A stretch of 6,701 nucleotides of DNA from Pseudomonadota bacterium (GTDB taxonomy: Bacteria; Pseudomonadota; Gammaproteobacteria; Steroidobacterales; Steroidobacteraceae): positions 1-6,701 of the forward strand of contig JAPTUI010000683.1 of NCBI GenBank assembly GCA_028067895.1, written 5' to 3'. The notes below the pieces were generated by a model. The model worked only from the letters and a program-made list of their open reading frames with translations. It made no database searches and was not told the DNA's origin. Of the stretch, positions 1 through 6,346 are shown piece by piece (within the stretch, counting starts at the first letter, position 1; each line of letters begins with the position of its first letter). The translations under genes and the position numbers were made by a program.

Positions 1-173
1 GCCGAACGCCGGCCCGCGGCCGCGCCCGGCCGCGAGTCTGCGGTTCGCTCACTCTACCGGGGCACTGCCGCTGCGCTCCATCGCAGTCCCGACCGGACGC
101 GAGGCCCCCCGGGGCCGACCGCGCCATCCCCCCATCGCTCTCCGTACGGGATTCACGCGCGCATCCGGCATGA
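1..173. other. GC-rich non-coding stretch at left edge
   Basis: This stretch lies downstream of the tricorn-type gene. Its first 120 or so bases are much richer in G and C than the rest of the window, with C runs near 105-110 and 128-133. Several frames are open on both strands, as expected by chance at this composition, and none gives a recognisable protein. It contains the GC hairpin at 15-34 and a smaller one at 103-116 (ggcccc/ggggcc). Neither is followed by a T run on either strand, so I do not call an intrinsic terminator for the tricorn gene. Confidence 0.5.
15..34. repeat. Perfect 8-bp GC inverted repeat (stem-loop)
   Basis: CGCGGCCG at 15-22 is exactly complementary to CGGCCGCG at 27-34, with a 4-nt loop CGCC. 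It lies about 140 bp beyond the stop codon of the tricorn-type gene. No T tract follows on either strand, so it is not a standard rho-independent terminator. It could be a REP-like element, a transcript-end stabilising hairpin, or a by-product of extreme GC content. Confidence 0.45.
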
Positions 174-3100
174 TCAGTGGGTCGAAGAATTGCCCAGGGG
201 CGATCCCGCATTGTGATTCGGGTACGGCGGGTGCGGAACGACGTGGAAGGCATGTCCCTTCAGCTCGCGCATGGCAATGGCGACCGCGGCCTGAAGCTGC
301 GGATCCTGCCCATCGCGCCAGAGCGCCGGGTTCATCGGCACGCGCAGGTCCGGCGTCACCCCATGGTCCTCGACTGACCACCTGCCATTCGGGAAGTAGA
401 TCGCGACATCGGGCGCCGTGACGGTGCTGCCGTCCATCAGCGTCGGATAGGTACTGATCCCGACAAGGCCTCCCCACGTACGGGTGCCAACCAGTTGACC
501 CACGTGCTGCTGCCTGAAGATGTATGGCATGTAATCGCCGCCAGAGCCGGCAAAATGATTGATGATCATTACTTTGGGACCGAAGATTGCTGCAGGAGCC
601 ACCTGGACATGTCCATAACGGCTCAGCTGGTAGCTCAGCACAGGTTGGCTCAGCTCGTTGATCACATAATTGGCGAGCAACCCGCCGTGATTGAACCGCT
701 CATCGACGATCGCCCCTTCCTTGCCGATCTGGGAGAAGAAATACCGATTGAAGTACTTCCACCCCCCCGCTTCAGTATCCGGCAGATAGATGTAAGCGAG
801 CTTGCCGTGGCTGAGCTTGTTCACCAATTCCTGATTGTGCTCGATCCAGTCTTCCTTGCGCAGCGCCATTGCGTGGGCTACGGGCACGACAACTACCTGA
901 TGAGACTTCGCGCCGTCCGCATCTGCTGAGATCGTGAGCACGACCTGCTTGCCCGCAGTGTTCTCGAAGAACGAGTAGATGTTCTCTGTCCCATACAACG
1001 GGCGCCCATTGACTGCGAGCAGGTAGTCGCCCGGCTTCACATTGACGCCAGGCTGCGTGAGCGGCGCATGCAATTGCGGATTCCAGTTCTCGCCGCTGTA
1101 GATGTGCGCGATGCGGTACCGATTGTGTTCTATGACGTAACTCGCACCGAGTAAGCCGACAGAAATAGGCTTCCGACCATATGGCGAAGGAAACAGGAAC
1201 ATGTGCGAAACACTCAGGTTTCCAACCATGTCGTGAAAGACATACTGAAGGTCGGAACGACTTTCCACACCCGGCAGAAACCGTGCATAGTATTTCTCTG
1301 CGCGCGAAATGTTCAGTCCATTGAAGTGCGGCGAATAGAAGAAGTTCTGCTCAATCCGCCAGACCTGGCGATACATTTCATTCCATTCACGGTGCGGATC
1401 GACATACACCTGCAGATTGCCGGTATCGAGCGTCGTCGCCGCATGAGCGGAGAACTTCGGCCGCGCCGGCTCGATTCTCCAGATCGAGTGCTGCTCGACC
1501 AGCATCTTCTTGCCGTCCGCAGAAATTACAAAATCCCCAACATCCGCCAGCACTTGCGCCGTCTTGCGCTTCTTAAGTGAGAACCGGAACAGGTCCAGAC
1601 CAGGATGATCAGGTCGATTCTGCCGCACGACAGGTCCCGCCAGCAGCCACAGAACGCCTGGTGCCGACACCCTCAATTTGCGATAGGACCGTGCCGCAAT
1701 GGGCAGCGCCAGAATGCGATTGGCCAGGCCCCGAAAGTCGATCTTGACTTTCGCCGGCTTGAGCACCGCCTTGCTCGCCGAAGCGGCTCGGCTGTTCGCC
1801 GAAACGGATGGCGCGACCCGCTCTTCGCCGACCCTCGGAGCCAGCGGCGACGGAACGCTGTTGCCGAGCACCGCGACGTACACGTGGTACACCGTCGGTC
1901 GATCGAAGGACGAGAGTGCCCACACCTCTGCGCCCGGGTTCGGGTTCGTACTGGCGAGGAAATAAAGATACTTGCCGCTGGGGTCGAACTGCGAGCGCTG
2001 TGCATCGCTGCCCGCCGGCGTGATTCGTGTCGACTTTCCCGATGCCAGAGAATATACGTAAACCGCGTGCAGATAATTCGGAAGGACCGTCGTATAAGTG
2101 AGCCATCGACTGTCGGCAGACCACCCGGGATGAAAGGAACGATAACGCGTGTCGTAATACCGTGTCGCAACGAGCGTCCGCTTGCCGGTTTTGACGTTGA
2201 CGATCCACAGGTGCTGCGCAATGTCGGTGAATGCGATGTAGCGCCCGTCCGGAGACCAGACCGGATCAAAGTAGAACGTGGGGTGCGCACCGAGGCTGAT
2301 CACGCGCACCGGCCCGATACCATTCTGAGGACTGATGTACAGCTCGTTTTTTCCCGACGCGTCGGAGAAATACGCGATCTGCGCACCGTTCGGCGACCAC
2401 GCAGGATAGCGCTCGCACGCCCCCGTGGTATCCGTAATGTCCTGCGCGACACCATGCCGAGTCGGAACCGTCAGAATGTCGCAATGGGCCTGGAAGACCG
2501 CACGCACACCGTGTGGCGAGATATCTGGATGGCGCAACTGGTGGCCCACTGCCTCCCAATGTGGCCGCGCAGCCGGGAAGTTCGCATGGATGAGCACGTG
2601 GATCTGCCGAATGCGACCCGAATTCACCTCGAGCAAGAACAGCTTTCCCATCTCGGTGTAGACGATGGCCGGACGGGACGTGTGCAGAGCGCCGGCCGTG
2701 GCAGTAAGAATGTCGTGTCCATCGGCGGGAGATACTGCGGTGATCGCTTTGGAACCAAGATCGTAACGGTAAAGCCGGTAATGGTTTCCGCTTCGGTCGG
2801 AGAGGAAGTAGATCGCATCTCCGATCCACATTGGATCCTTGTTGTTGGCGCCATCTCGCGGCAGCGTGGTGACGGCCGAATTACTCAACTGCGCGATCCG
2901 GATGCGAGGCTGCAACCCGCCCCGATAATGCTTCCACGCCTCGAACCACGGATGATTGCGGAACGGGACATATGCCAATCGAGCTCCATGAGGAGAGTAA
3001 GAGCCCTGCGTTGCCCACGGCAACGGCAGCGCAGCCGGCAAACTACCGTGCACGGAGACGGTAAACAGCCGGAAATACAGTGGGTCGATACTGTCACGGG

Positions 3101-3488
3101 TCGATCGGAACAACACGTATCTGCTGTTGTTCGTCCAGCCTGTCGTCACATTCGGACCCGGATACCAGGTAAGACGCCGGGCCATTCCGCCGTGCGCCGG
3201 CATCACGTAAACCGCCTGATTGCCACGATGCGTGCCGGTGAAGGCCAACAGCTTTCCATTCGGAGAGAAAATCGGCGAACTGTCGTGCTCCCCACCCGCG
3301 GTGAGTCTGTACGCCACCCCCCCTTTGCGACTCACTGACCACAGACTCCCCGCGTAGGCGAACACGATACGAGTCGCGTCGACGGTGGGATGCTGGTAGA
3401 GGACCGGCGCAGGCCTGGCCTGAGCCACAGAGAGTCCGAGCAGTAGCCCCACTGAGAAGATGAAAGACCGGGCCGGCACAATGCGCAT
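174..3488 (-). CDS. Exported tricorn-type protease (S41 family, propellers + PDZ)
   Basis: A 1104-residue protease of the tricorn type, predicted periplasmic, which would trim peptides or misfolded proteins. Start chosen at 3488: GAAGGGGAG (3495-3503) sits 6 nt upstream. The in-frame ATG at 3494 abuts the Shine-Dalgarno (SD) sequence and the ATG at 3527 lies beyond it. A signal peptide covers residues 1-24, cleaved after VAQA. TolB/PD40-like propeller repeats (SPNGKLLAFTG, WSPNGAQIAYFSD, WSPDGRYIAFTD) fill about 25-540. A Ser/Ala/Pro linker lies near 545-580, and the VKIDFRGL motif marks the return to the second propeller. The helical C1 part is at about 702-767, a PDZ domain at about 767-870 and the S41-like C2 domain at about 873-1077. 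By alignment to archaeal tricorn, the active-site residues are S761 and H762 (SVSH), nucleophile S982 (AGSGGD) and E1040 (VEDHGV). RFNHGG and GTRTWGGLVG are typical of the family. G983 replaces the Asp after the nucleophile in Thermoplasma tricorn; bacterial members often have Gly. Length is normal and all key residues are present. The substrate is unknown. Confidence 0.93.
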   Translation of the reverse strand: MRIVPARSFIFSVGLLLGLSVAQARPAPVLYQHPTVDATRIVFAYAGSLWSVSRKGGVAYRLTAGGEHDSSPIFSPNGKLLAFTGTHRGNQAVYVMPAHGGMARRLTWYPGPNVTTGWTNNSRYVLFRSTRDSIDPLYFRLFTVSVHGSLPAALPLPWATQGSYSPHGARLAYVPFRNHPWFEAWKHYRGGLQPRIRIAQLSNSAVTTLPRDGANNKDPMWIGDAIYFLSDRSGNHYRLYRYDLGSKAITAVSPADGHDILTATAGALHTSRPAIVYTEMGKLFLLEVNSGRIRQIHVLIHANFPAARPHWEAVGHQLRHPDISPHGVRAVFQAHCDILTVPTRHGVAQDITDTTGACERYPAWSPNGAQIAYFSDASGKNELYISPQNGIGPVRVISLGAHPTFYFDPVWSPDGRYIAFTDIAQHLWIVNVKTGKRTLVATRYYDTRYRSFHPGWSADSRWLTYTTVLPNYLHAVYVYSLASGKSTRITPAGSDAQRSQFDPSGKYLYFLASTNPNPGAEVWALSSFDRPTVYHVYVAVLGNSVPSPLAPRVGEERVAPSVSANSRAASASKAVLKPAKVKIDFRGLANRILALPIAARSYRKLRVSAPGVLWLLAGPVVRQNRPDHPGLDLFRFSLKKRKTAQVLADVGDFVISADGKKMLVEQHSIWRIEPARPKFSAHAATTLDTGNLQVYVDPHREWNEMYRQVWRIEQNFFYSPHFNGLNISRAEKYYARFLPGVESRSDLQYVFHDMVGNLSVSHMFLFPSPYGRKPISVGLLGASYVIEHNRYRIAHIYSGENWNPQLHAPLTQPGVNVKPGDYLLAVNGRPLYGTENIYSFFENTAGKQVVLTISADADGAKSHQVVVVPVAHAMALRKEDWIEHNQELVNKLSHGKLAYIYLPDTEAGGWKYFNRYFFSQIGKEGAIVDERFNHGGLLANYVINELSQPVLSYQLSRYGHVQVAPAAIFGPKVMIINHFAGSGGDYMPYIFRQQHVGQLVGTRTWGGLVGISTYPTLMDGSTVTAPDVAIYFPNGRWSVEDHGVTPDLRVPMNPALWRDGQDPQLQAAVAIAMRELKGHAFHVVPHPPYPNHNAGSPLGNSSTH

Positions 3489-3494
3489 AGACAT

Positions 3495-3503
3495 CTCCCC
3501 TTC
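3495..3503 (-). promoter_or_regulatory. Ribosome binding site deciding the tricorn start
   Basis: GAAGGGGAG on the minus strand lies 6 nt before the ATG at 3488. It directly abuts the in-frame ATG at 3494 and lies downstream of the ATG at 3527. The start at 3488 is therefore the only well-spaced one, and it also gives the cleanest signal peptide. Confidence 0.8.
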
Positions 3504-4249
3504 AATACGCGTCCACGACTGTTCCATGATGGCGCGCGGCTGCGGTCAGCAGAAATCCTGCCGCATATTTTGAGTTAAAAGAACGCCGAAACGTTCGCAA
3601 GATGCCGCAGCAATCTACCTTACCGAAGGACCGCCTTGCAAGACGTAGGGAATTTCTCCTGCCATGATTGCCGCACCCGTTTCACACGGAACGCCCGCGT
3701 CGACACCCATCCGACGTCGAAGGAACGATGGGCACAAATCTGACTCACTCCGCACCCAAGCTCGCCACCGTAACGCGATCCCAGTAACAGAGACACTTAG
3801 CGCCCAGGCGTTCCGATGCTGACCTCTGACGGAGCACTCATCCATGGCCGTGGACAATTCCATGACAACGACTTCATACATCGTCGCCGTAACACTCGCG
3901 GCTGAACCTCGCAATCGAGATTGTCGTCTACATTCGTACGGGCCATCGGAGGTTGCATCTAATGCATCATTCCGACCGTATCGCGAATGTGCGGCCGTCC
4001 CGCCGATTTCCACGGTCGCGGCCACCTGAGCGAGGAAGCGCCGGCTAAACGCACACGCTCCTCCTGGGCAGGCGCCTCGAGCAGGTCGGCTTCATGGAAG
4101 GGTTCATGCGACCGGACGCTTTGCGCACTCGAGTTCTGCAACGGGCCGAAGAGGTCGCCGTTTCGAACGGGCCGGTTCCATCCCATCACTTCAATGCACG
4201 CGCTGACGTGCGGAACATAGGCCTCGAAACCCCGTCCCGATCGGTCAAA
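3504..4249. other. 746-bp intergenic region with no credible gene
   Basis: This is the gap between the end of the rhombosortase gene and the ribosome binding site of the tricorn-type gene. Frames of 60-140 codons exist on both strands, but their products are rich in Arg, Ser, Cys and Trp with no recognisable domain, and they overlap one another. It must hold the tricorn promoter, probably in the A/T-richer stretch at 3550-3600, but I see no convincing -35/-10 pair. A small dyad (GAACG 3581-3585, CGTTC 3592-3596) lies there. After the rhombosortase stop there is only a 5-bp stem (4196-4200 with 4207-4211) and no T run, so no terminator can be called. Confidence 0.5.
3581..3596. repeat. Short inverted repeat upstream of tricorn gene
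   Basis: GAACG (3581-3585) and CGTTC (3592-3596) are perfect complements separated by 6 nt. They lie about 95-110 nt before the tricorn start, in the most A/T-rich part of the gap, so the site could be an operator. A 5-bp arm is short and may occur by chance. Confidence 0.2.
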
Positions 4250-4882
4250 TCAAGGCGAAATCCGCCCGGCGGTGAGATCGCCATTTTGACTGACAGCGCG
4301 CGAGCGCCACGGCGTTCGCCATGATCGCCCTAGCATGACCGCCGCTCCACCCAAGGCACCGTATAGGTGAGCCTGGGGTACCACCCGCGCTCCGAGGCCA
4401 GCCGTCTCTCCAGGTAGGGCTCCGGCATACCACGTCCAAGCAATGAGCCCGGTCATAGCGAGGAGCATCCCGCTTGCATACCGAGGGTGCTCACGAAGCT
4501 GCGCCACGGTCCCTGCGCAGAAGGCCCCAAATAGGGCGCCGGATAGGCCAACGTACCACGTGACGTGAGGACTGAAGATCAGCAATCCAAGCCCCACGGC
4601 GAGGGCACTCGTGAGCAACACGCACAACCACATACGTTCGTTGAGCTCATGGCCACGGAGCCCCCAGATCAGGAACAATCCGGCGATATCCCGAAAGAGA
4701 TGGACCCAGCCGAGGTGCACCAAGCTCCCCGTCAACAATCGCCACAATTCTCCGTTCAAAATCGCAGTGCGTCGATACTCAAGAGCAGACTTTGATTCTA
4801 CGATCTGCAGAAGAAACACGAGCGCCGTAAGGGCGATCGGAATGCGCCAGGGCCGCAACCGTATACGGGAGGACTCGGTCAT
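4250..4882 (-). CDS. rrtA: Rhombosortase (rhomboid-family GlyGly-CTERM protease)
   Basis: A 210-residue inner-membrane serine protease of the rhomboid superfamily, predicted to cleave the C-terminal GlyGly-CTERM signal of exported proteins. Six hydrophobic segments are visible, at about 13-28, 57-79, 85-105, 107-128, 138-160 and 170-186. The catalytic pair is S114 in VGLSGALFG (segment 4) and H172 in AHLYGALGG (segment 6). The NGELWRLLTGSLVHLGWVH block (43-61) is the family's first conserved region. At the position of the Asn in the usual HxxxN motif this protein has Asp (HLFRD, D65). The tail is basic and presumably cytoplasmic. The start at 4882 is chosen because its ATG overlaps the stop of the upstream target gene (ATGA). 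An upstream extension in the same frame to 5062 would lie wholly within that gene and adds no sensible sequence. The family assignment also rests on the adjacent GlyGly-CTERM gene. A general rhomboid protease is the alternative, but the short six-segment form and the context favour rhombosortase. Confidence 0.9.
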   Translation of the reverse strand: MTESSRIRLRPWRIPIALTALVFLLQIVESKSALEYRRTAILNGELWRLLTGSLVHLGWVHLFRDIAGLFLIWGLRGHELNERMWLCVLLTSALAVGLGLLIFSPHVTWYVGLSGALFGAFCAGTVAQLREHPRYASGMLLAMTGLIAWTWYAGALPGETAGLGARVVPQAHLYGALGGAAVMLGRSWRTPWRSRAVSQNGDLTAGRISP

Positions 4883-5481
4883 TCGCGCCGGCACCTTCTG
4901 AAATTTCGTGCCCGCTCGAACGCGAGCAGCAACGCAAGCAGTGCGAGGCTCACCCCACCTAAGGCCCCCCCGCCTCCGGAGCTTGTCGACCCCGGATCGA
5001 AAATTGGCGAAAACGCGGGCACCGTCAATTCGTTTTGGAACCCCCCCCACGTTTCGATGCAATAACCATCACTCGTGCCGCAATTTTCTGTGTATTCAGA
5101 CACCACCACCGTAACATAGTAAGTTCCTGGTGACGGTAACGCGGCCATGGGGCCCGTCACCGATAACCCCGTCGCGGAGGTATCCGCAGCCAGTTGACCG
5201 TAGGGCGGCGCGCCCGAAAACTGACTAAACGGCAGACTAAAAATTCGCGTGCCGACGAGCTGACCGCCGTTATAGGGGCTATCGCTCAACCAAAGTTCAA
5301 TCCTCAATGAACCAGTCATGTAAGGGGTAGGGTTATCTATCTCGCTGATGTTCACAGTCGCAGAATTGGTGTTGAAATTTACGGAGTAGGAATATTGCCC
5401 CACAAGTTCGATATTTTGCGCGCGGCAGAGTCCGTTGCCCAGACCGAAAAGCAGAGCGACAGCGAAGATTGACTTCCACAT
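4879..5481 (-). CDS. Secreted protein with GlyGly-CTERM sorting signal
   Basis: A 200-residue exported protein and the probable dedicated substrate of the rhombosortase encoded next to it. Residues 1-21 form a signal peptide (MWKS, a hydrophobic run, then cleavage near CRA-QN). C19 lies in NGLC, which is a poor lipobox, so I do not call a lipoprotein. The body (about 22-160) is rich in alternating Val/Thr/Ser/Tyr with short turns, like a beta-sandwich. It contains SLRIELWLSDSPYNGG (58-73) and C134/C141, which could form a disulphide. A low-complexity Gly/Ser linker leads into SGGGGALGG (168-176), a hydrophobic stretch (about 177-188) and a tail with six Arg, which together are the tripartite GlyGly-CTERM signal. 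In known cases processing exchanges the C-terminus for a lipid-bearing group and the protein then reaches the cell surface, often through type II secretion. A ribosome site GGAGG (5489-5493) lies 7 nt before ATG. I do not recognise the function of the body. Confidence 0.9.
   Translation of the reverse strand: MWKSIFAVALLFGLGNGLCRAQNIELVGQYSYSVNFNTNSATVNISEIDNPTPYMTGSLRIELWLSDSPYNGGQLVGTRIFSLPFSQFSGAPPYGQLAADTSATGLSVTGPMAALPSPGTYYVTVVVSEYTENCGTSDGYCIETWGGFQNELTVPAFSPIFDPGSTSSGGGGALGGVSLALLALLLAFERARNFRRCRRE
4892..4899 (-). promoter_or_regulatory. Ribosome binding site of rhombosortase inside upstream gene
   Basis: AGAAGGTG lies 9 nt before the rhombosortase ATG and inside the last codons of the GlyGly-CTERM gene, where it reads as Arg-Arg in the basic sorting tail. 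With the ATGA stop/start overlap it indicates translational coupling of the two genes. Confidence 0.6.
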
Positions 5482-5488
5482 GGCACAG

Positions 5489-5493
5489 CCTCC
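5489..5493 (-). promoter_or_regulatory. Ribosome binding site of the GlyGly-CTERM gene
   Basis: GGAGG on the minus strand sits 7 nt before the ATG at 5481, an ideal spacing that fixes the start and the signal peptide. Confidence 0.8.
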
Positions 5494-5520
5494 GCATCGG
5501 CTTACGGTTGACGGCGGGAT

Positions 5521-5565
5521 TACGTCTCTTTTTATTTAACTTCAAACGCAACAATTAGTTGCGCA
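5521..5565 (-). promoter_or_regulatory. A/T-rich promoter region of the two-gene unit
   Basis: A markedly A/T-rich segment (TTAAATAAAAAG on the minus strand near 5530-5541) lies 40-85 nt before the GlyGly-CTERM start, downstream of a probable terminator for the lipoprotein gene. TTAAAT resembles a -10 box, but no good -35 box is properly spaced from it. A dyad at 5547-5563 sits where the -35 region would be. Exact boxes cannot be fixed by eye. Confidence 0.35.
5547..5563. promoter_or_regulatory. 17-bp dyad, candidate operator A
   Basis: CGCAAC (5547-5552) and GTTGCG (5558-5563) are perfect complements around a 5-nt spacer AATTA. The centre is 74 nt before the start of the GlyGly-CTERM gene. 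It shares the core CAACAATnnGTTG and the 6-5-6 architecture with the dyad at 6169-6185 before the lipoprotein gene. It may be a binding site for a dimeric regulator or an RNA hairpin in the leader. Confidence 0.45.
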
Positions 5566-5586
5566 CAACCATTCGTACAGAGAAGA

Positions 5587-5609
5587 GAAAACTCCGGCAA
5601 TTGTCGCCG
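5587..5609 (-). terminator. Probable rho-independent terminator of lipoprotein gene
   Basis: On the minus strand, immediately after the stop codon of the lipoprotein gene, CGGCGA and TTGCCG pair around a CAA loop. The stem has six pairs including one G-T. It is followed three bases later by TTTTC. The stem and T run are modest, so read-through into the GlyGly-CTERM unit is possible. Confidence 0.45.
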
Positions 5610-5610
5610 C

Positions 5611-6114
5611 TCAACTGCCACTTTCTAGAACAACGTATCCCGCTGAGCCGGAGGCGGCCTTCAAGCAGCGCAGCAGGATGCGCCGGGTGGCCGCGGCATC
5701 ACTTTCAGTACCACTTGAGAAGGAGTCAACCAGAGAGCCGACCAAGCCGGCAGCTGCGCCGAGACCGGCCGCTTTCCCGATGGAGATGCCATTGAGCCCT
5801 GCTGAGCGGAATATGGCCCCGAATTCCGCGCCCGCGGCAGCCCCCTCGCCCAATCCCGACACCGTACCCGTGATGCTTGAAAGTTGCGCTTGCTCTGATG
5901 CAGTGATTTGGCGATTTACGGCTACTTGCCGGCATATCGGAAGAATCTGTTGGTACTTTGCCTCAGCCTCTGGCGTTGGCGCATAAACAGATGGCTGATA
6001 CTCTTGTGCGCCCAACTTGCTACCGCTCACGAGATTTCCGTAAGTAGAGGCGCAGGCATTCAATACCAGGACGAATGAAATGCAGGCGACGGCCTTTAAA
6101 GTGTTTTGGCCCAT
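5611..6114 (-). CDS. Small glycine-zipper lipoprotein
   Basis: A 167-residue predicted lipoprotein. The first 20 residues are a lipoprotein signal peptide with lipobox LNAC and lipidation at C21. Asn at -2 is unusual but tolerated. The residue after the Cys is Ala, not Asp, so the Lol system should take it to the outer membrane. Residues 40-80 look helical (EAEAKYQQ, EQAQLSS). Residues about 87-130 form a Gly/Ala-rich zipper (GLGEGAAAGAEFGA, then IGKAAGLGAAAGLVGSLV) that could insert in or lie along a membrane. The end has a CLK...GYVVL pattern, as in other small proteobacterial glycine-zipper lipoproteins, and C61 and C140 could pair. GAGGGG (6121-6126) lies 6 nt before the ATG. The gene is transcribed in the same direction as the rhombosortase pair and shares a dyad motif with it, but a terminator separates them. 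The function is unknown; an envelope role is an inference. Confidence 0.85.
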   Translation of the reverse strand: MGQNTLKAVACISFVLVLNACASTYGNLVSGSKLGAQEYQPSVYAPTPEAEAKYQQILPICRQVAVNRQITASEQAQLSSITGTVSGLGEGAAAGAEFGAIFRSAGLNGISIGKAAGLGAAAGLVGSLVDSFSSGTESDAAATRRILLRCLKAASGSAGYVVLESGS

Positions 6115-6120
6115 AACTGC

Positions 6121-6126
6121 CCCCTC
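6121..6126 (-). promoter_or_regulatory. Ribosome binding site of lipoprotein gene
   Basis: GAGGGG on the minus strand lies 6 nt before the ATG at 6114 and supports that start, which gives a complete lipoprotein signal peptide. Confidence 0.75.
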
Positions 6127-6168
6127 AATCTTATTGCATGCACCGACAGGATTGTTCTGACAGGACTC

Positions 6169-6185
6169 GCCAACAATACGTTGGC
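6169..6185. promoter_or_regulatory. 17-bp dyad, candidate operator B
   Basis: GCCAAC (6169-6174) and GTTGGC (6180-6185) are perfect complements around AATAC. The centre is 63 nt before the lipoprotein start and just downstream of the candidate promoter at 6197-6225. The core matches operator A at 5547-5563. The two dyads sit 63 and 74 nt from their start codons, a difference of about one helical turn. Confidence 0.45.
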
Positions 6186-6196
6186 AGGTAGGTTCG

Positions 6197-6225
6197 ACTA
6201 AAGGCTACCCAATGTGTTACATCAA
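6197..6225 (-). promoter_or_regulatory. Candidate sigma-70 promoter of lipoprotein gene
   Basis: On the minus strand TTGATG (6225-6220) and TTTAGT (6202-6197) are separated by exactly 17 nt. Each matches four of six consensus bases. Transcription would start near 6190, giving a leader of about 75 nt that begins at the dyad 6169-6185. This is a visual match only. Confidence 0.35.
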
Positions 6226-6228
6226 ATA

Positions 6229-6248
6229 CATCACCCCCTTGGGTGATG
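6229..6248. repeat. Perfect 8-bp stem-loop
   Basis: CATCACCC (6229-6236) and GGGTGATG (6241-6248) are exact complements with the 4-nt loop CCTT. On the minus strand it is followed by TATTTGATG, which is somewhat T-rich, so it could end a transcript arriving from the right before the lipoprotein promoter begins. It directly abuts the candidate -35 box at 6220-6225. Confidence 0.45.
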
Positions 6249-6346
6249 CCTGCAGAATCCAATACCGGCTGAGCTGCATTCTGCTTGTGGGAAATGATGT
6301 GCGACCGCTTCTGCCTCGGAGTGCCACTTGGTCTTACGCTGTGCCG

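Noticed and set aside
1605..3338. Plus-strand open frame of 577 codons
   Set aside because: It lies wholly opposite the tricorn-type gene, is Arg-rich with no domain, and is the antisense shadow of a well-supported gene.
3615..4025. Minus-strand 136-codon frame in the long gap
   Set aside because: The start would be GTG with no good ribosome site, and the product is Arg/Cys-rich with no recognisable feature.
3844..4029. Plus-strand 61-codon frame with GGAG 9 nt upstream
   Set aside because: The ribosome site is fair but the product is low-quality (many Arg, Cys and Ser), with no signal peptide or domain, and minus frames overlap it. A chance frame is more likely.
4094..4324. Plus-strand 76-codon frame overlapping the rhombosortase end
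   Set aside because: It has no ribosome site, runs antisense into a confident gene, and its product has no recognisable features.
5425..5427. C19 of the GlyGly-CTERM protein as a lipoprotein cysteine
   Set aside because: The preceding residues NGL do not fit a lipobox, and an ordinary signal peptidase site (CRA-QN) follows.
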